A DNA stretch of 64,000 bases from Gnetum montanum (Eukaryota > Streptophyta > Gnetopsida > Gnetales > Gnetaceae): NCBI GenBank assembly GCA_015680685.1, contig MNCI01002315.1, positions 207,545-271,544 of the forward strand, given 5' to 3'. The notes under the pieces were generated by a model. It was not told where the DNA came from and did not search any database. It saw nothing but the letters and a program-made list of their open reading frames with translations. Within the stretch, counting starts at the first letter, position 1; every line of letters begins with the position of its first letter. Made by a program: the position numbers and the translations under genes. This document shows, piece after piece, positions 9,007-19,721 of the stretch.

Positions 9007-11180
9007 TGATGAGCGGTAGATACCCCCTACGCCCAACCATACGAATCATAAGTGTTCATGCATGATCTGGTTGAATTCCATGGATGGGACTAGTTGTGGC
9101 ATCTAGATCATTAAGCATTGATTACAAAACGTTATCTTTCCACTTGGACTAGTGGTAGCTTTGTCACATATGGTTTAGTCCAAAGTGAAGCATATGATAA
9201 TTGATGTTGTTATGGCCTTATGCTAATATTAACAATAATGGAAAAATTAGTTATTTAATCTAACTAACAACAAGAAGTGAATCTAAACTAGCCTAGAGCG
9301 ATGAGCATATGGTCCTAGCTTATCATACACACCTTGGGCTCATGTAACCATTCCTGGGTTACAAAGTGTTATGCTACTAGGTGAACCAAGCAATAACACT
9401 ATTGGGATTACCAAACGATTACACTTAAATGCTTGAAACCAATCATACTTATTTCGCTTTACCAATGAACAAGTAAAATACCTGGAAATGTAAATGATTA
9501 AACTAAGAAAATAGTATAACTATGCTAAGTAGAACAGTAAAACTAAATAGATGTTGTAATGATGAATAGCAATCTCGATCTTTATTTCTGGACATGAACT
9601 ATGCCCAAGTACACTTCACTCGAATAAAGATTCCATACAACTACTTAACACCATACTATGGGCATTCACTCTATTACTAAAACTACAAAAACAAATTGCA
9701 AGAGTCTACCTAAGGATGGAATGAAAGTTCTTTAGATCGTGTGCTCAAGTGTTATATTTATAGGCAGACATGCATCCCGCAATATCATATATTTGATAAT
9801 GTAGCATGCACTCCAATATCGAATATGCAATATTACAGCTCCAATATCATAGTTGATCAAAAATTGATCTTTTTTTCAAATAGATGCAACATAGCATCTA
9901 CGACATCGCAAATGTGACATAACATCTACGGCGTAGAAGCCAACTAAGACACACCAATAGGGATGCTACAATGTAGGCACAATGTAGCATCTACGATATC
10001 TCAACTAACTAATGATTCATCATACCCTCATGACTAACTAAAAACTTGTCCTTGAGTTAACAAGATAAGACCAAGCTTTCTTTACAAAATTGGAAAGGTA
10101 GAAAATTATTGACTAACTCTAACTATTGACTAACTCTGAGTGTTGTAGTGGTGTGTACAAAAAATGACGGTTACATGACAAAAAAAATTAAGGTGGCTCA
10201 ATGTAGTTTGTATTTCAGGTGGTGATGGTTCTTCAATAGATTTATTCCCTTTGTTGTCAGGTTTCTAGAATTAATATATGTTTAAGAGCACCTAAAGTTT
10301 TTCCTCTTCTGTCCTTGTCTTCTTTTCCATCTGCTCCCCCTACTAAGTATGGCACAAAGACTCCCTCAATCTTAACTATTGCATTGACCTGTTTATTTCG
10401 CCAAAATTGGTACATTTCTCCTAAGTACCATTCTCCATTGTTGGTTAGTGTAGGCCATAAAGGAGATGCTTGAAGTTGTGTCTTTACAACTTCCATGTTG
10501 TGAAAGTCCTCCTTCTGGTGGTCTCTTTGGGACCATCTGCAATCAATAAGCATTTGAAATTATTAGCATGTTCCTATCAATTCTTAGTACTTTTCTACCT
10601 TGCTCATACCCTTGGTTAGATCAAGTTCCAATCATGTTATGATTGTAGAGTTAGAAAAATTTACAAAAAAGAAACCCCTTAGGTGTTATATCTTTTAGTT
10701 ACTTATGGCCTTCTATCATTTTCCTTGCTTATTATGGCTTAAAATAGTTGGTATGGTCTATTAAGAGTATGATCTAAATCTTTCTAGCCTTGGTTTGATT
10801 GATTAACTTTAAGAGTCTTATTATCTCTTTGTACTTGCCCTTTATAGTATCTTCTAGGTGTTAAGAATTTTTGGCTTCAATTTTCAAATTTTTGTTTATA
10901 TCGTGCAATGCACTCCCTTCCTACCACCACCCTCCCTTGGCCCCCATTGCTCCCAACCCCCCCGCCCAGTTGGACTAAGTTGAGCATTCTAGGATCAATA
11001 GGATTGAAGAATTTTGGAAATCAAAGCTATAAGGACAAAGTCATGGCTTTTGGAAGCTAGTGTGAGAAAAAACTGCAAAAACTTTTCTTACTATAAATAA
11101 GAGAAATGAAAAATTTCCTGCACATATGTATACTAGTTTTATATGTGCAACATCATAGATCATACATCATAAATATGACA
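9007..11180 (-). mobile_element. 3' part of a minus-strand element of the same LTR family
   Basis: The LTR is at 9007-10022 (TGATGAGCGG... to ...TTCATCA). It is followed by the family polypurine context (taccctcatgactaac) and about 1.1 kb of internal sequence, including the accessory reading frame (10536-10257) and a block near 10970 (cagttggactaagttgagca) that resembles 31930 in element 2 (ccacgactaagctgaaca). No gag, primer site or second LTR is found before the hAT element, so the 5' part is lost. The right limit is approximate. The U3 palindromes are decayed (aatatcgaatatgcaatatt). Confidence 0.68.
10257..10536 (-). pseudogene. Accessory ORF of the 9-kb element (frameshifted)
   Basis: It starts ATG at 10536 (MVPKRPPEGGLSQHG) immediately after a TTGCAG acceptor. 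A frameshift near 10490 moves the reading into a frame holding SPLWPTLTNNGEWYLGEMYQ and FWRNKQVNAIVKIEGV. Element 2 has the matching SPLWRTLSESGAWYLGETYQ and FWHNK. Conservation of this string in two diverged copies argues for selection on a protein. The layout resembles the 'putative plant transposon protein' domain seen in accessory ORFs of some plant gypsy elements, but that link is from general pattern only. Function unknown. Confidence 0.5.
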
Positions 11181-11404
11181 TCATAGGTGCCTACAACATT
11201 GTGACTAACCTAGGAGGACCACCGTAGTCATCCAATCATTCACTTACTGTAACAGTCAACCAATATAGATAAGATAAAGTCAACCATTATGATGGATAAC
11301 AGAAAGATCCAACATTGAAGGATAAAAAAGCAATGTTGTTAGGAATCCATAGCTGCCACAAGCCAGTTATCCCTATGGAAACTTTCTTCTTCTTCACTGG
11401 ACGC
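11181..11404. other. Flank of the hAT insertion
   Basis: Short unique-looking sequence between the truncated LTR element and the hAT left end. It could be host sequence upstream of the broken host gene. No exon is identified. Confidence 0.35.
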
Positions 11405-12582
11405 CTATGTTGCCAGAAACACAACGGATTCATAACGTTTCACGTTTTTCGTTGCGGAAACGGGATCCCGTTTCAAAACACCGTTTCTCATTAACAGTAA
11501 CCGTCACTTGGTGGGTGAAACGTTTCTGGATAGAATGAAATGTTTTTTCACGTTTCGTTACTTTTTTGACAGGTTTCATTTCCTTTGATTTTATTCTCAA
11601 CAACTGCATCTATTACAAACTAAATGTAGGTCAGGTCAACAACTGCATCTATCACGAACTAAATGTAGGTCTGTCATGGGTTAAATGCAAATCCACAATG
11701 GCAAAGATGGAGGGAAAAAAATTTAGGGTTTATTCTATGGCGAAGACGCTAATAAGTAACACATTTAGGTAAAGCATTTGGTGCCTGTGATGTGAACTAT
11801 GTTGCCAAAAACGCAACAGATTCATAACGTTTCGTGTTTTTCGTTGCGGAAATGAGATCCCGTTTCAAAACGTCGTTTCTCATGAACAGTAACCGTCACT
11901 TGGTGGGCGAAACGTTTCTAGGCAAACTGAAACGTTTTTTTCACGTTTCGTTATGTTTTTGATAGGTTTCATTTCCTTTGATTTTATTCTCAACAACTGC
12001 ATCTATTACAAACTAAATGTAGGTTAGGTCAACAACTGCATCTATCACGAACTAAATGTAGGTCTGTCATGAGTTAAATGCAAATCCACAACGGCAAAGA
12101 TGGAGGGAAAAAAATTTAGGGTTTATTCTATGGCGAAGAGGCCAATAAGTAACACATTTAGGTAAAGCATTTGGTGCCTGTGATGTGAACTATGTTGCCA
12201 GAAACGCAACGGATTCATAACGTTTCGCGTTTTTTGTTGCGGAAATGAGATCCCATTTCAAAACGCCGTTTCTCATGAACAGTAACCGTCACTTGGTGGG
12301 CAAAACATTTCTAGGTAGACTGAAACGTTTTTTTCACGTTTCGTTATGTTTTTGACAGGTTTCATTTCCTTTGATTTTATTCTCAACAACTGCATCTATT
12401 ACAAACTAAATGTAGGTTAGGTCAACAACTGCATCTATCACGAACTAAATGTAGGTCTGTCATGAGTTAAATGCAAATCCACAACGGCAAAGATGGAGAG
12501 AAAAAAATTTAGGGCTTATTCTATGGCGAAGACACCAATAAGTAACACATTTAGGTAAAGCATTTGGTGCCTGTGCTGTGAA
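11405..12582 (+). repeat. Three tandem ~393-bp copies of the hAT left end
   Basis: Units 11405-11796, 11797-12189 and 12190-12582. Each begins CTATGTTGCCA and continues with acgcaac(g/a)gattcataacg, a gttgcggaaa block, a second block of aactgcatctat(c/t)ac repeated inside the unit, and ends gcctgtg-tgtgaa. The units are close to identical, with scattered substitutions, mostly C/T or G/A. Each copy therefore carries a terminal-repeat-like start. Confidence 0.9.
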
Positions 12583-15364
12583 CGCTGCTAATCTTGTTGT
12601 TTTTGCCGCTTTTGCATCGCTGTGCTATGAATGCTGCTAATCCTGCAATTGCTACCACTTCTGCACCGTTCTCCATGGTCGTTGCTACTGCTTCTACATC
12701 GCATCCCTGTCCATAACCAGTCAACTCTGTGTGGTAAGTCTTTGCTTCTGCAACAAGCATTCCTCATCCCTCTTCAAAATGGACTAAACCGTGGATTCAG
12801 AGACCATTTTTGTACATTATCTCTTCATTGGTCTTTCTTCATTGAGATTCTTTTCTTTGAGTCAGAGTTTCTTATTACAGTAAAGTTCAATCTGCAATTC
12901 ATATTGTCTCATTTTTAAAGTTCATCTCTTCAAAGTTAATATAGTAAGCTTGTCTTTGGCCTTTCCCTATTCCCATTTCAATGGGGGCAGCAAATCCTTC
13001 TATTCATAGATTTAATCTCGGATCTTGCCTTATGCTTATTTATCTATATGAAAGAGCGGCAGCAGAGCTCTGCACTATTTTTAGCTCATCTTTGAGGATT
13101 TTATTTGATTATTAACATGCAGTGGTGAATCTGTGTTTATTATTGGTCTGAGACTCTCTCTCTCTAAGTGGGGATTTTATTTGATTATTAACATGCAGTA
13201 GTAAATATGCGTTTATTATTGGTCTAAGACTCTGTAAGTGGTATTTAGAATGAAAGATTTAGAATGTTTTTCACTACCTTTTTTGTTGCCAAAGATATTG
13301 GTATTTGAACAATAAAAAACGAAATAAAGCAAAAACAAGCCTAAGTGAGTGCTGGAAGCCTAAGAGGAAAACCAAACATCAACAATAATAACTATGAAAA
13401 TGAAAATGAGCGTTTATTTCTTAGCAAACTCTGATCTATGTCGTCATTTAATATTCTACAAATAAATCCTAACAAAAACATGAAACTAAAATTGAAGTTT
13501 CTGGATTATCTCTATATGTAGATGGTGGGTTCTATTCATCAGAATCTAGTTTAGGCCCATTCTTTTACATAATTTTTTTGTATCTCTGTGTAAAGTTTCA
13601 CTGTAAATTGTTAAAGAAGGCCCATTGTGTAAAGACTGTATCTCTGTTGCATATTTTTTTATGTCTTTGTGCTAAGTAACACTGTAAAGTTTAAGAGAAT
13701 GAACTGTCAGAGAATGAACATATGAATGTCCTATCATCTCTCCTGCTAAAACATTATTTGAAGCACTATCTTCAAATGGAAATGCATCATTTAATAGATT
13801 TGTTCCTGATATCTGGTGTCACTAAAGATTTCCATTTATAAGAATGCAGAAATCATAAACCCTGACTCCAGGAAAGGTTAAGACTGACAATACGTCATTC
13901 ATGTCTTCATTTATTGTGGTGTAATTTTTGGAAATCTCATTTTGTTTAAAATAGCCTTCTTGTGAATATTTTATATTGTTACTGTCCCAGGATATCATTA
14001 AATGCAGTGGGGTAGTTGTTTGCAAATGAATTTTGTCTCCTTTTTCTTTAAATTAATTAAGGATGTGTGTGTGTTTTAAACCTGGAATAGCCACTATTTT
14101 TGACTTCCTACATCTCCTAGTGAACCTGGAGACTTTATGCGAACTATAAGGCTCAGTTGTGTAAATTTTTTAGTATATGGATCAATCATGGGTTCATTTT
14201 TAGTACCTGTGAATCTGGCATACAGGGATCTATTGTTAAGTAAATACAAATGATAGTTTGTAGTTTCAACCAATAATTTGATGATGCGTCCTTTGATATG
14301 ATATTTTTGACATTTTAAAACACATATGTTCTTCCTGCATGCCTATAGTTTTATCCTAAGAAAATAGTTAATTTTTGCACTCTGCTGTGTTCCAACCAAT
14401 TTTGAACAACTATAAATTATGTCATTTTTGTTTCTTTGTATAATAATTTTATATGGTACAGGACTATGCTTGGTCAAAGACTGTGTGTATTAGACAATGG
14501 AGTGCTTGGGACTTTCAGAACTTTAGATTGTGGTGTCTGAGAAAATAGTCAATAAAAGACAAATGATATTTGTTTTAAGAAGATAGTGGTTCAAATAATG
14601 TAAAGTGTAAACTGTTAGAGAATGAACATATTAATGTCCTATCAATGGTTAATAGTTAGTGTTAAGAGAAAAGAAATAGTGTTATGGTTAACGGTTAGTT
14701 GTAGTAGAATTTATTTTAAACTATAAAAATTTTAAGTAAACAAGTAATTAAAAAATAAAGAAATCGTTATTTAAAGTATAACTGTTAGTTGTAGGATAAA
14801 TAAAGTACTTTTTTAAAAATAAAATTAAAAAATAAACAATAAAAAAATAACAAATTATTTAAGGATAAGGTAAAAAAGACAAAGACCAACAAGAAACAAT
14901 AGCATAGTGATAGTTAGCACTTTCCCCTATTATAGTTGTCAATTTTCTATTATTGAGAATATTTTCTTCAAGTGAAAATAAGAGAACATAGGAAGATCCA
15001 GAAAAGTTAAAAATTGGAACTAAACAATAACATCAAGCAGCAATTAGCACACTCACCAAATCATCCATAGATTTCTAGTACAAACTTCTTTGCCATCTTT
15101 GAGGATTTTATTTGATTGTTAACATGTAGTGGTGAATCTGCGTTTATTAATTGGTTTAAGACTTTGAGTGGTATTTAAAATTAAAGATTTTTTTGAACTG
15201 GACTTGGAATAATCTTTATTTTTTATTTTTATTTTTTGGATGGAATTCTGTTATACATTGTCTATCAAAAAACATGATTGCAGCGATACATTTTTGTTTT
15301 ATGGTTTGTTTTAATCTTCTTTGTAAATAATATTTTGAATTTTTATAACAGGCATATAGGATCA

Positions 15365-17728
15365 ATGTTATCTAAAGAAGATTTTTTTTCTGAAGTGCAA
15401 GAAGAGCATGGAGAAAAATTGGAATATCAATTATTAAAAAAGGATTTTCAAAGAAAACTATGGACTATAGTAAATGTTAAAGGAAAATATTCTAGAGGTA
15501 AGTATAGCAGTTCAAAAAGCAAATCATGGATTTGTCTTTATTGCAACATAAATATAAGTAGTTCTATTGCACGTGTTAGATATCACTTGCTTGGAATTGG
15601 GAAGAGAGAGCAAATTTTGGTGTGTAAAAGAATACCAAAATCTGAAAAAGAAGATCTCATTAAGCAATTCGAGCATTTTGATGCCATGTCCACCATTAAG
15701 AGTACAGATACACATACAAATGTCAGTAGTTCAATGTCAAATACTAATTTAGAAAAAATGTTTAATTATTCAAATAAAAAAAATGTGAATGCAACTATAG
15801 CAAGACTTTTCTATGCATGTGGCATGCTTTTTAACATTGCTAAGTCTCCTTATTTTAAACAAGTCATACAGATGATAAATTCTGCTTCAAAAAGGTATGT
15901 GCCACCTTGTTATGAAAAAATTAGAACAACACTTTTAACTAAAGAAAAAGCTAAAGTTGAAGCAAATTTAAGAAGCATAAAGGATAGTTGGTCTACTACA
16001 AGTGTTTCTATTTTATCACATGGGTGGACAGATATTACCAACAAACCACTTATTAATATCTTTGCATCATCTACAAAAGGTATTATTTTTATCAAGTCAC
16101 ATGACACTTCAAGAAATGTTAAAAATGTTTTTTATCTAATGGAATTATTTCGTGAGGCTATAAATACAATAGGAAGAGATAATATTGTGCAAATTATCAC
16201 AGATAGTGCTTCAAATAATGTTTTGGCAAGAGAGATGATAGAGGATGAATATTCAAATATCTTTTAAACTCCTTGTGCAACACATTGCTTGAATCTATTA
16301 TTAAAAGATATTTATGTTGGTGTTGATTAGATATCTGAAGTTGTAGAAAATGGCAAAAAAAAATTTAGCAATTTATCACTAATCATTCATTATCACAAGC
16401 CATCTATAGAAAGTACTCTTTTTTATAGTTATTAAAATATGCAGAAACTAGGTTTGCCTCACAATTTACTATGATTGAATGTCTTTTTAAAGTGAAACAG
16501 TCTCTTAAGAAAATGGTAATTTCAGTAAAGTGAGAAAGGTGAAAAATTTTATCAAGTGTTAATTCAAGTTTATGTGAAGAAATTGTTGATCTTATTGTTG
16601 GAGGTAGGGAAAAATTATTTTGGAAACAAATTGAAGCTACTTTAAAAGTTTTTTATCCCATCTATGAAGTTTTGAGACTTTGCAATAGTAATTCTCCATC
16701 AATAGGAGAAATTTTTGAAAAAATGGATCAAATGAGAGAATCATTGTTTCAAATTTTACAAAATGATTCATTTTCTTTTGATCAGCATACAAAGGATTTA
16801 ATATGGGAATGTAGTGAAAAGAAATGGAGGATGTTTCATTCTCCCCTTCATTCTATTAGGTTTCTTCTTAATCCAAAATGGTTTCATAAAAAGCTATGAA
16901 TAGATGAGGAAGTTAACAAAGGTTGGAAAATTTATATTGATGGATGTTTTTCAAGTAGAGAAGATCATGTAAAGATAAAGAAAGAATATGACATTTATAT
17001 CAAATCAGAGAGAGATTTTGCACATCCTGATTGTGCATATGATCGTGAAGCATTAGATGCTTTTACATTTTGGAATCAATATAGAACTCAAACTCCATTA
17101 CTGAAGGACGTAGCAATTCATGTTTTATCTCAAGTAAGTTTTCTTTTTTAAATTTTACTTGAAAGATATTTATAAATATTTTTTTGTGAACTAAATATTT
17201 AATGACATTAATCTTTTCTTTCTTCATGTTTGTTGCCTCTCTTTAATTTTTGTTGTTTCCTTTATTTAAGCTAAAATAGCATATTTCCTTCTTATTTTTA
17301 ATAAAGGCTTTTTCACTCTTATTGATTATGGAAGAAGATAATCAAAATCCTTATGCTTATGTAACAAAGATTTTTTAGCGGAATCTTCTTATTAAGTTTT
17401 GAATTTAATTCTTTTCTATATTATAGTTTCCAGTGCATCAGCATGTGAAAGAAATTGGAGTAAATATGCATTTATTCACTCAACAAAACGCAACAGACTA
17501 GGCACTACAAAGGTTGAAGATTTAGTTTTTGTTCATTCAAATATTAGGTTATTATCTCAATCTTCTCAAGATTACAAAATGGGTTCTCATCAAATGTGGG
17601 ATTATGGAGGATCTATGGATGATGGAGATGATGAATTTCCTATGGAAGTTTTAGATTCTAATTATGAAAATATATTTGATGATAAAAGTAAAAAACGTAT
17701 GAAAAATAATAGTAACAATATGGTATAA
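15365..17728 (+). pseudogene. hAT transposase (BED finger, DUF659, C-terminal dimerisation)
   Basis: The open frame to 16267 likely starts at ATG 15365 (MLSKEDFFSEVQEEHG), downstream of an AG acceptor at ~15350. It contains a BED-type finger (WICLYCN...ARVRYHL), YFKQVIQMI and the DUF659 region (STTSVSILSHGWTDITNKP, IVQIITDSASNNVLA). A TAA at 16265-16267 precedes TPCATHCLNLLLKDIY, which belongs to the same domain. More stops and shifts follow (16300-16670). The middle part is visible at 16672-16899 and 16905-17133 (FWNQYRTQTP). A good GTAAGT donor at 17134 and an ATAG acceptor at 17425-17426 suggest an intron. The C-terminal SSASACERNWSKYAFIHS... KRNRLGTTKVEDLVFVHSN is the hAT dimerisation motif. 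The protein would cut and paste the element; it is clearly inactive now. Confidence 0.85.
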
Positions 17729-18531
17729 AAAATATTAAGTATGTTACAAGTTTAACATGCTAATGTATTGGACTTAATATGTCATGTACTCATTTAAAAA
17801 TTTTTATTTATCAATGACCAAAATTTTTCTTAGATACCAATAAATAAAAATATTGTAAATTTTTATATATAAAAATCATTATATTGTATTGCATTTTAAA
17901 TTGTTGTTCTATGAACAAACAAATATGCACATAATTTTATTAAAATATAAAAATTGCTAAAGTTACTAAAGAAATATACACATAATTTTATTAAAATATA
18001 AAAATTACTAAGGTTCTATATTTAAAGCTCGTTTCTTTTTGGCAACCTGATTGTTTGCCGTTTCCGTTGCGTTGCCGTTGCCGTCACGTTGCGCCATTTC
18101 CCGTTTGCGGTAACTATGCTAGACGTTGGACGCCTAATAGCAAAAGCAGTGCTTGGAACTAGATATAATGGATTTTCTAGCGAGGAGGAGAAACTGAATC
18201 CTTCAATCAAAATTACCATGGCCTTTTATCCGAAAATTTCTAGCACAAAGATTTTGAGAGATGTGTTTCAATTTTTTTGGCATTTTGTGCGTAAAAACGT
18301 TTTGTAGGGCAGTACCATATGTGGACTTGTGAGAATTCCTTCTTGTGTTGGAATACAACTTAGTAGCATTTTTACTGATGCCATAGAATATTTGCAGTGC
18401 TAAATGCTAATGATACTATTGAAATTGTCAACCGGTAATCATGACATTTTGGGGTTTATTGATAATTAGTCATATTTCGAGTATTTACATTTTCTGCAAT
18501 TTTATTCTAAATTGTTTTCAACTTCAAAGGG

Positions 18532-18648
18532 GTGATTTTGGATGGAGCAACTTTACTACTTACTGTAATTCAAGGACAGATAGCAGAATGTACGTCATCT
18601 GTAAACAGGATTGACTCCAAGGATAAAGTGTATCAGTTTATGATTAAG
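18532..18648 (+). pseudogene. Host-gene exon (VILDGATLLL...)
   Basis: The 39 codons run VILDGATLLLTVIQGQIAEC, then TSSVNRIDSKDKVYQFMIK, and end at AAG followed by GTGCCT (donor 18649). An AG precedes near 18528. The upstream piece reading IFAVLNANDTIEIVNR (about 18390-18435, acceptor ccatag, donor gtaatc) is probably the preceding exon, but the phase of that junction does not fit exactly, so either another site is used or an indel has occurred. Confidence 0.5.
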
Positions 18649-18707
18649 GTGCCTTTGAAGCGCTTTTACATTTTCTCATGCCTTCCCTCCCTAAATGTCC
18701 TGCTCAA

Positions 18708-18759
18708 AGCTTGGATTACTCACAAAGATGGGGAGCTTGGATTACTCACAAAGATGGGG
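18708..18759 (+). repeat. 26-bp perfect tandem duplication
   Basis: Two perfect copies of a 26-base unit starting agcttggattactcacaaag (18708-18733 and 18734-18759), lying between two host-gene exon blocks. Probably intronic. Confidence 0.85.
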
Positions 18760-18837
18760 TTCATCAACAGTCAGCCAAGGATGCTGACGATATACATTGC
18801 CCTTTAAAATCGAAAATTAATACCTATTTGGACAAAC

Positions 18838-19434
18838 TGTTAGAAATCTTTCTAGTGCATCAAAACCGGATTGCACAAGCGAAGGCATGTAAAAACAGAT
18901 CTCTTAATCTACAAATGTGCATGAAACAAAAATGCACAAATCAATTTGAAAAAATAGATCGAACTGACCTCCAGCCATTGATGCCATTGATGCCTGAATG
19001 TTCCGGATCTACTTTCACACGGGCGCTCTGCGGTGATGGTGTATGCAAACTGTAAGCGACTATGAAAGGGACCTGAACTGCTACACTGCAATTGATTCCC
19101 CGTGCCTTGTTCTTCCATCAAGAAGTCAGAAGGTCCAAGAATCAGTTACCATTTATTAGAAAAATATGAGACCATTTCCAGATAACAATGAATTGGTTGG
19201 AACGGATGGATTGCAACGAAAACGGTCATGTTGCTGTCCAAAGCTATCACATTGTTAACTGAGATAGATGTTTACAACAAGTTTAGAAGTCTTATCTCAT
19301 CTCCAGGGAAAATTCTAAAACTATCCAATAGTAGAAACAGAAAGTGTAGTTCACCAGGGAAAATTCTAAAACTATCCGATAGTAGAAACAGGAAGTGTAG
19401 TTCGCAAATAATAAACTGCTAATTCATTGTTACA
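18838..19434 (-). repeat. 3' LTR of the copia element, with internal duplication
   Basis: 597 bp against 546 bp in the other LTR. The difference equals a 51-bp tandem copy (aaaattctaaaactatcc... agtgtagttc) around 19310-19411, present once near 25740-25790. Residual coding-like reading in this LTR is shared by both copies and is not a gene. Confidence 0.9.
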
Positions 19435-19446
19435 ATCTCCCACTTG
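19435..19446 (-). other. Polypurine tract of the copia element
   Basis: Minus strand reads CAAGTGGGAGAT directly before the LTR start TGTAACA. Usual site for plus-strand priming. Confidence 0.75.
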
Positions 19447-19721
19447 GTCTCCATATTTATTCTAATATCCAACTTTCAAGAAACAAATACATAAATCATG
19501 GCGATAGTTCCTCTTAATGCGAGTAGTATCTTCCATGTATTACAATGTATTATTTCTCAAAGTTAATTCCTTTATATGGTAACTTTGACTGTATGAACAA
19601 ACCCAATGTTTATTCGCGGTCCAACCTTATGTGTGTGTTCGCTAATGAATTTATGCGCAACTATATGAGAAAATGCACAACTGAATAGAGTTTCATTAAC
19701 ACTGTAATGTTGTACAACATA

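Larger units (their letters stand above)
11405..18118 (+). mobile_element. hAT-superfamily DNA transposon (inactive)
   Basis: A hAT transposase remnant (15365-17728) lies between GC-rich ends. The left end begins CTATGTTGCCAGAAAC and the right end, read inward, CATAGTTACCGCAAAC: imperfect terminal inverted repeats (10 of 16 equal). Flanking 8-mers CTGGACGC (11397-11404) and CTAGACGT (18119-18126) differ only by two transitions, which fits the 8-bp target duplication of hAT elements. The subterminal zones are rich in AACG/CGTT words, a usual feature of transposase-binding regions. An alternative boundary is a perfect 10-mer TGGACGCCTA at 11398-11407 and 18127-18136. The interior between 12583 and 15364 is AT-rich with no supported gene and probably holds the 5' leader and introns. 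Confidence 0.68.

Noticed and set aside
18690-18807. Tandem 26-mers as part of the host coding exon
   Set aside because: The upstream GT donor at 18649 and the frame change caused by a 26-nt repeat make an intronic position more likely.
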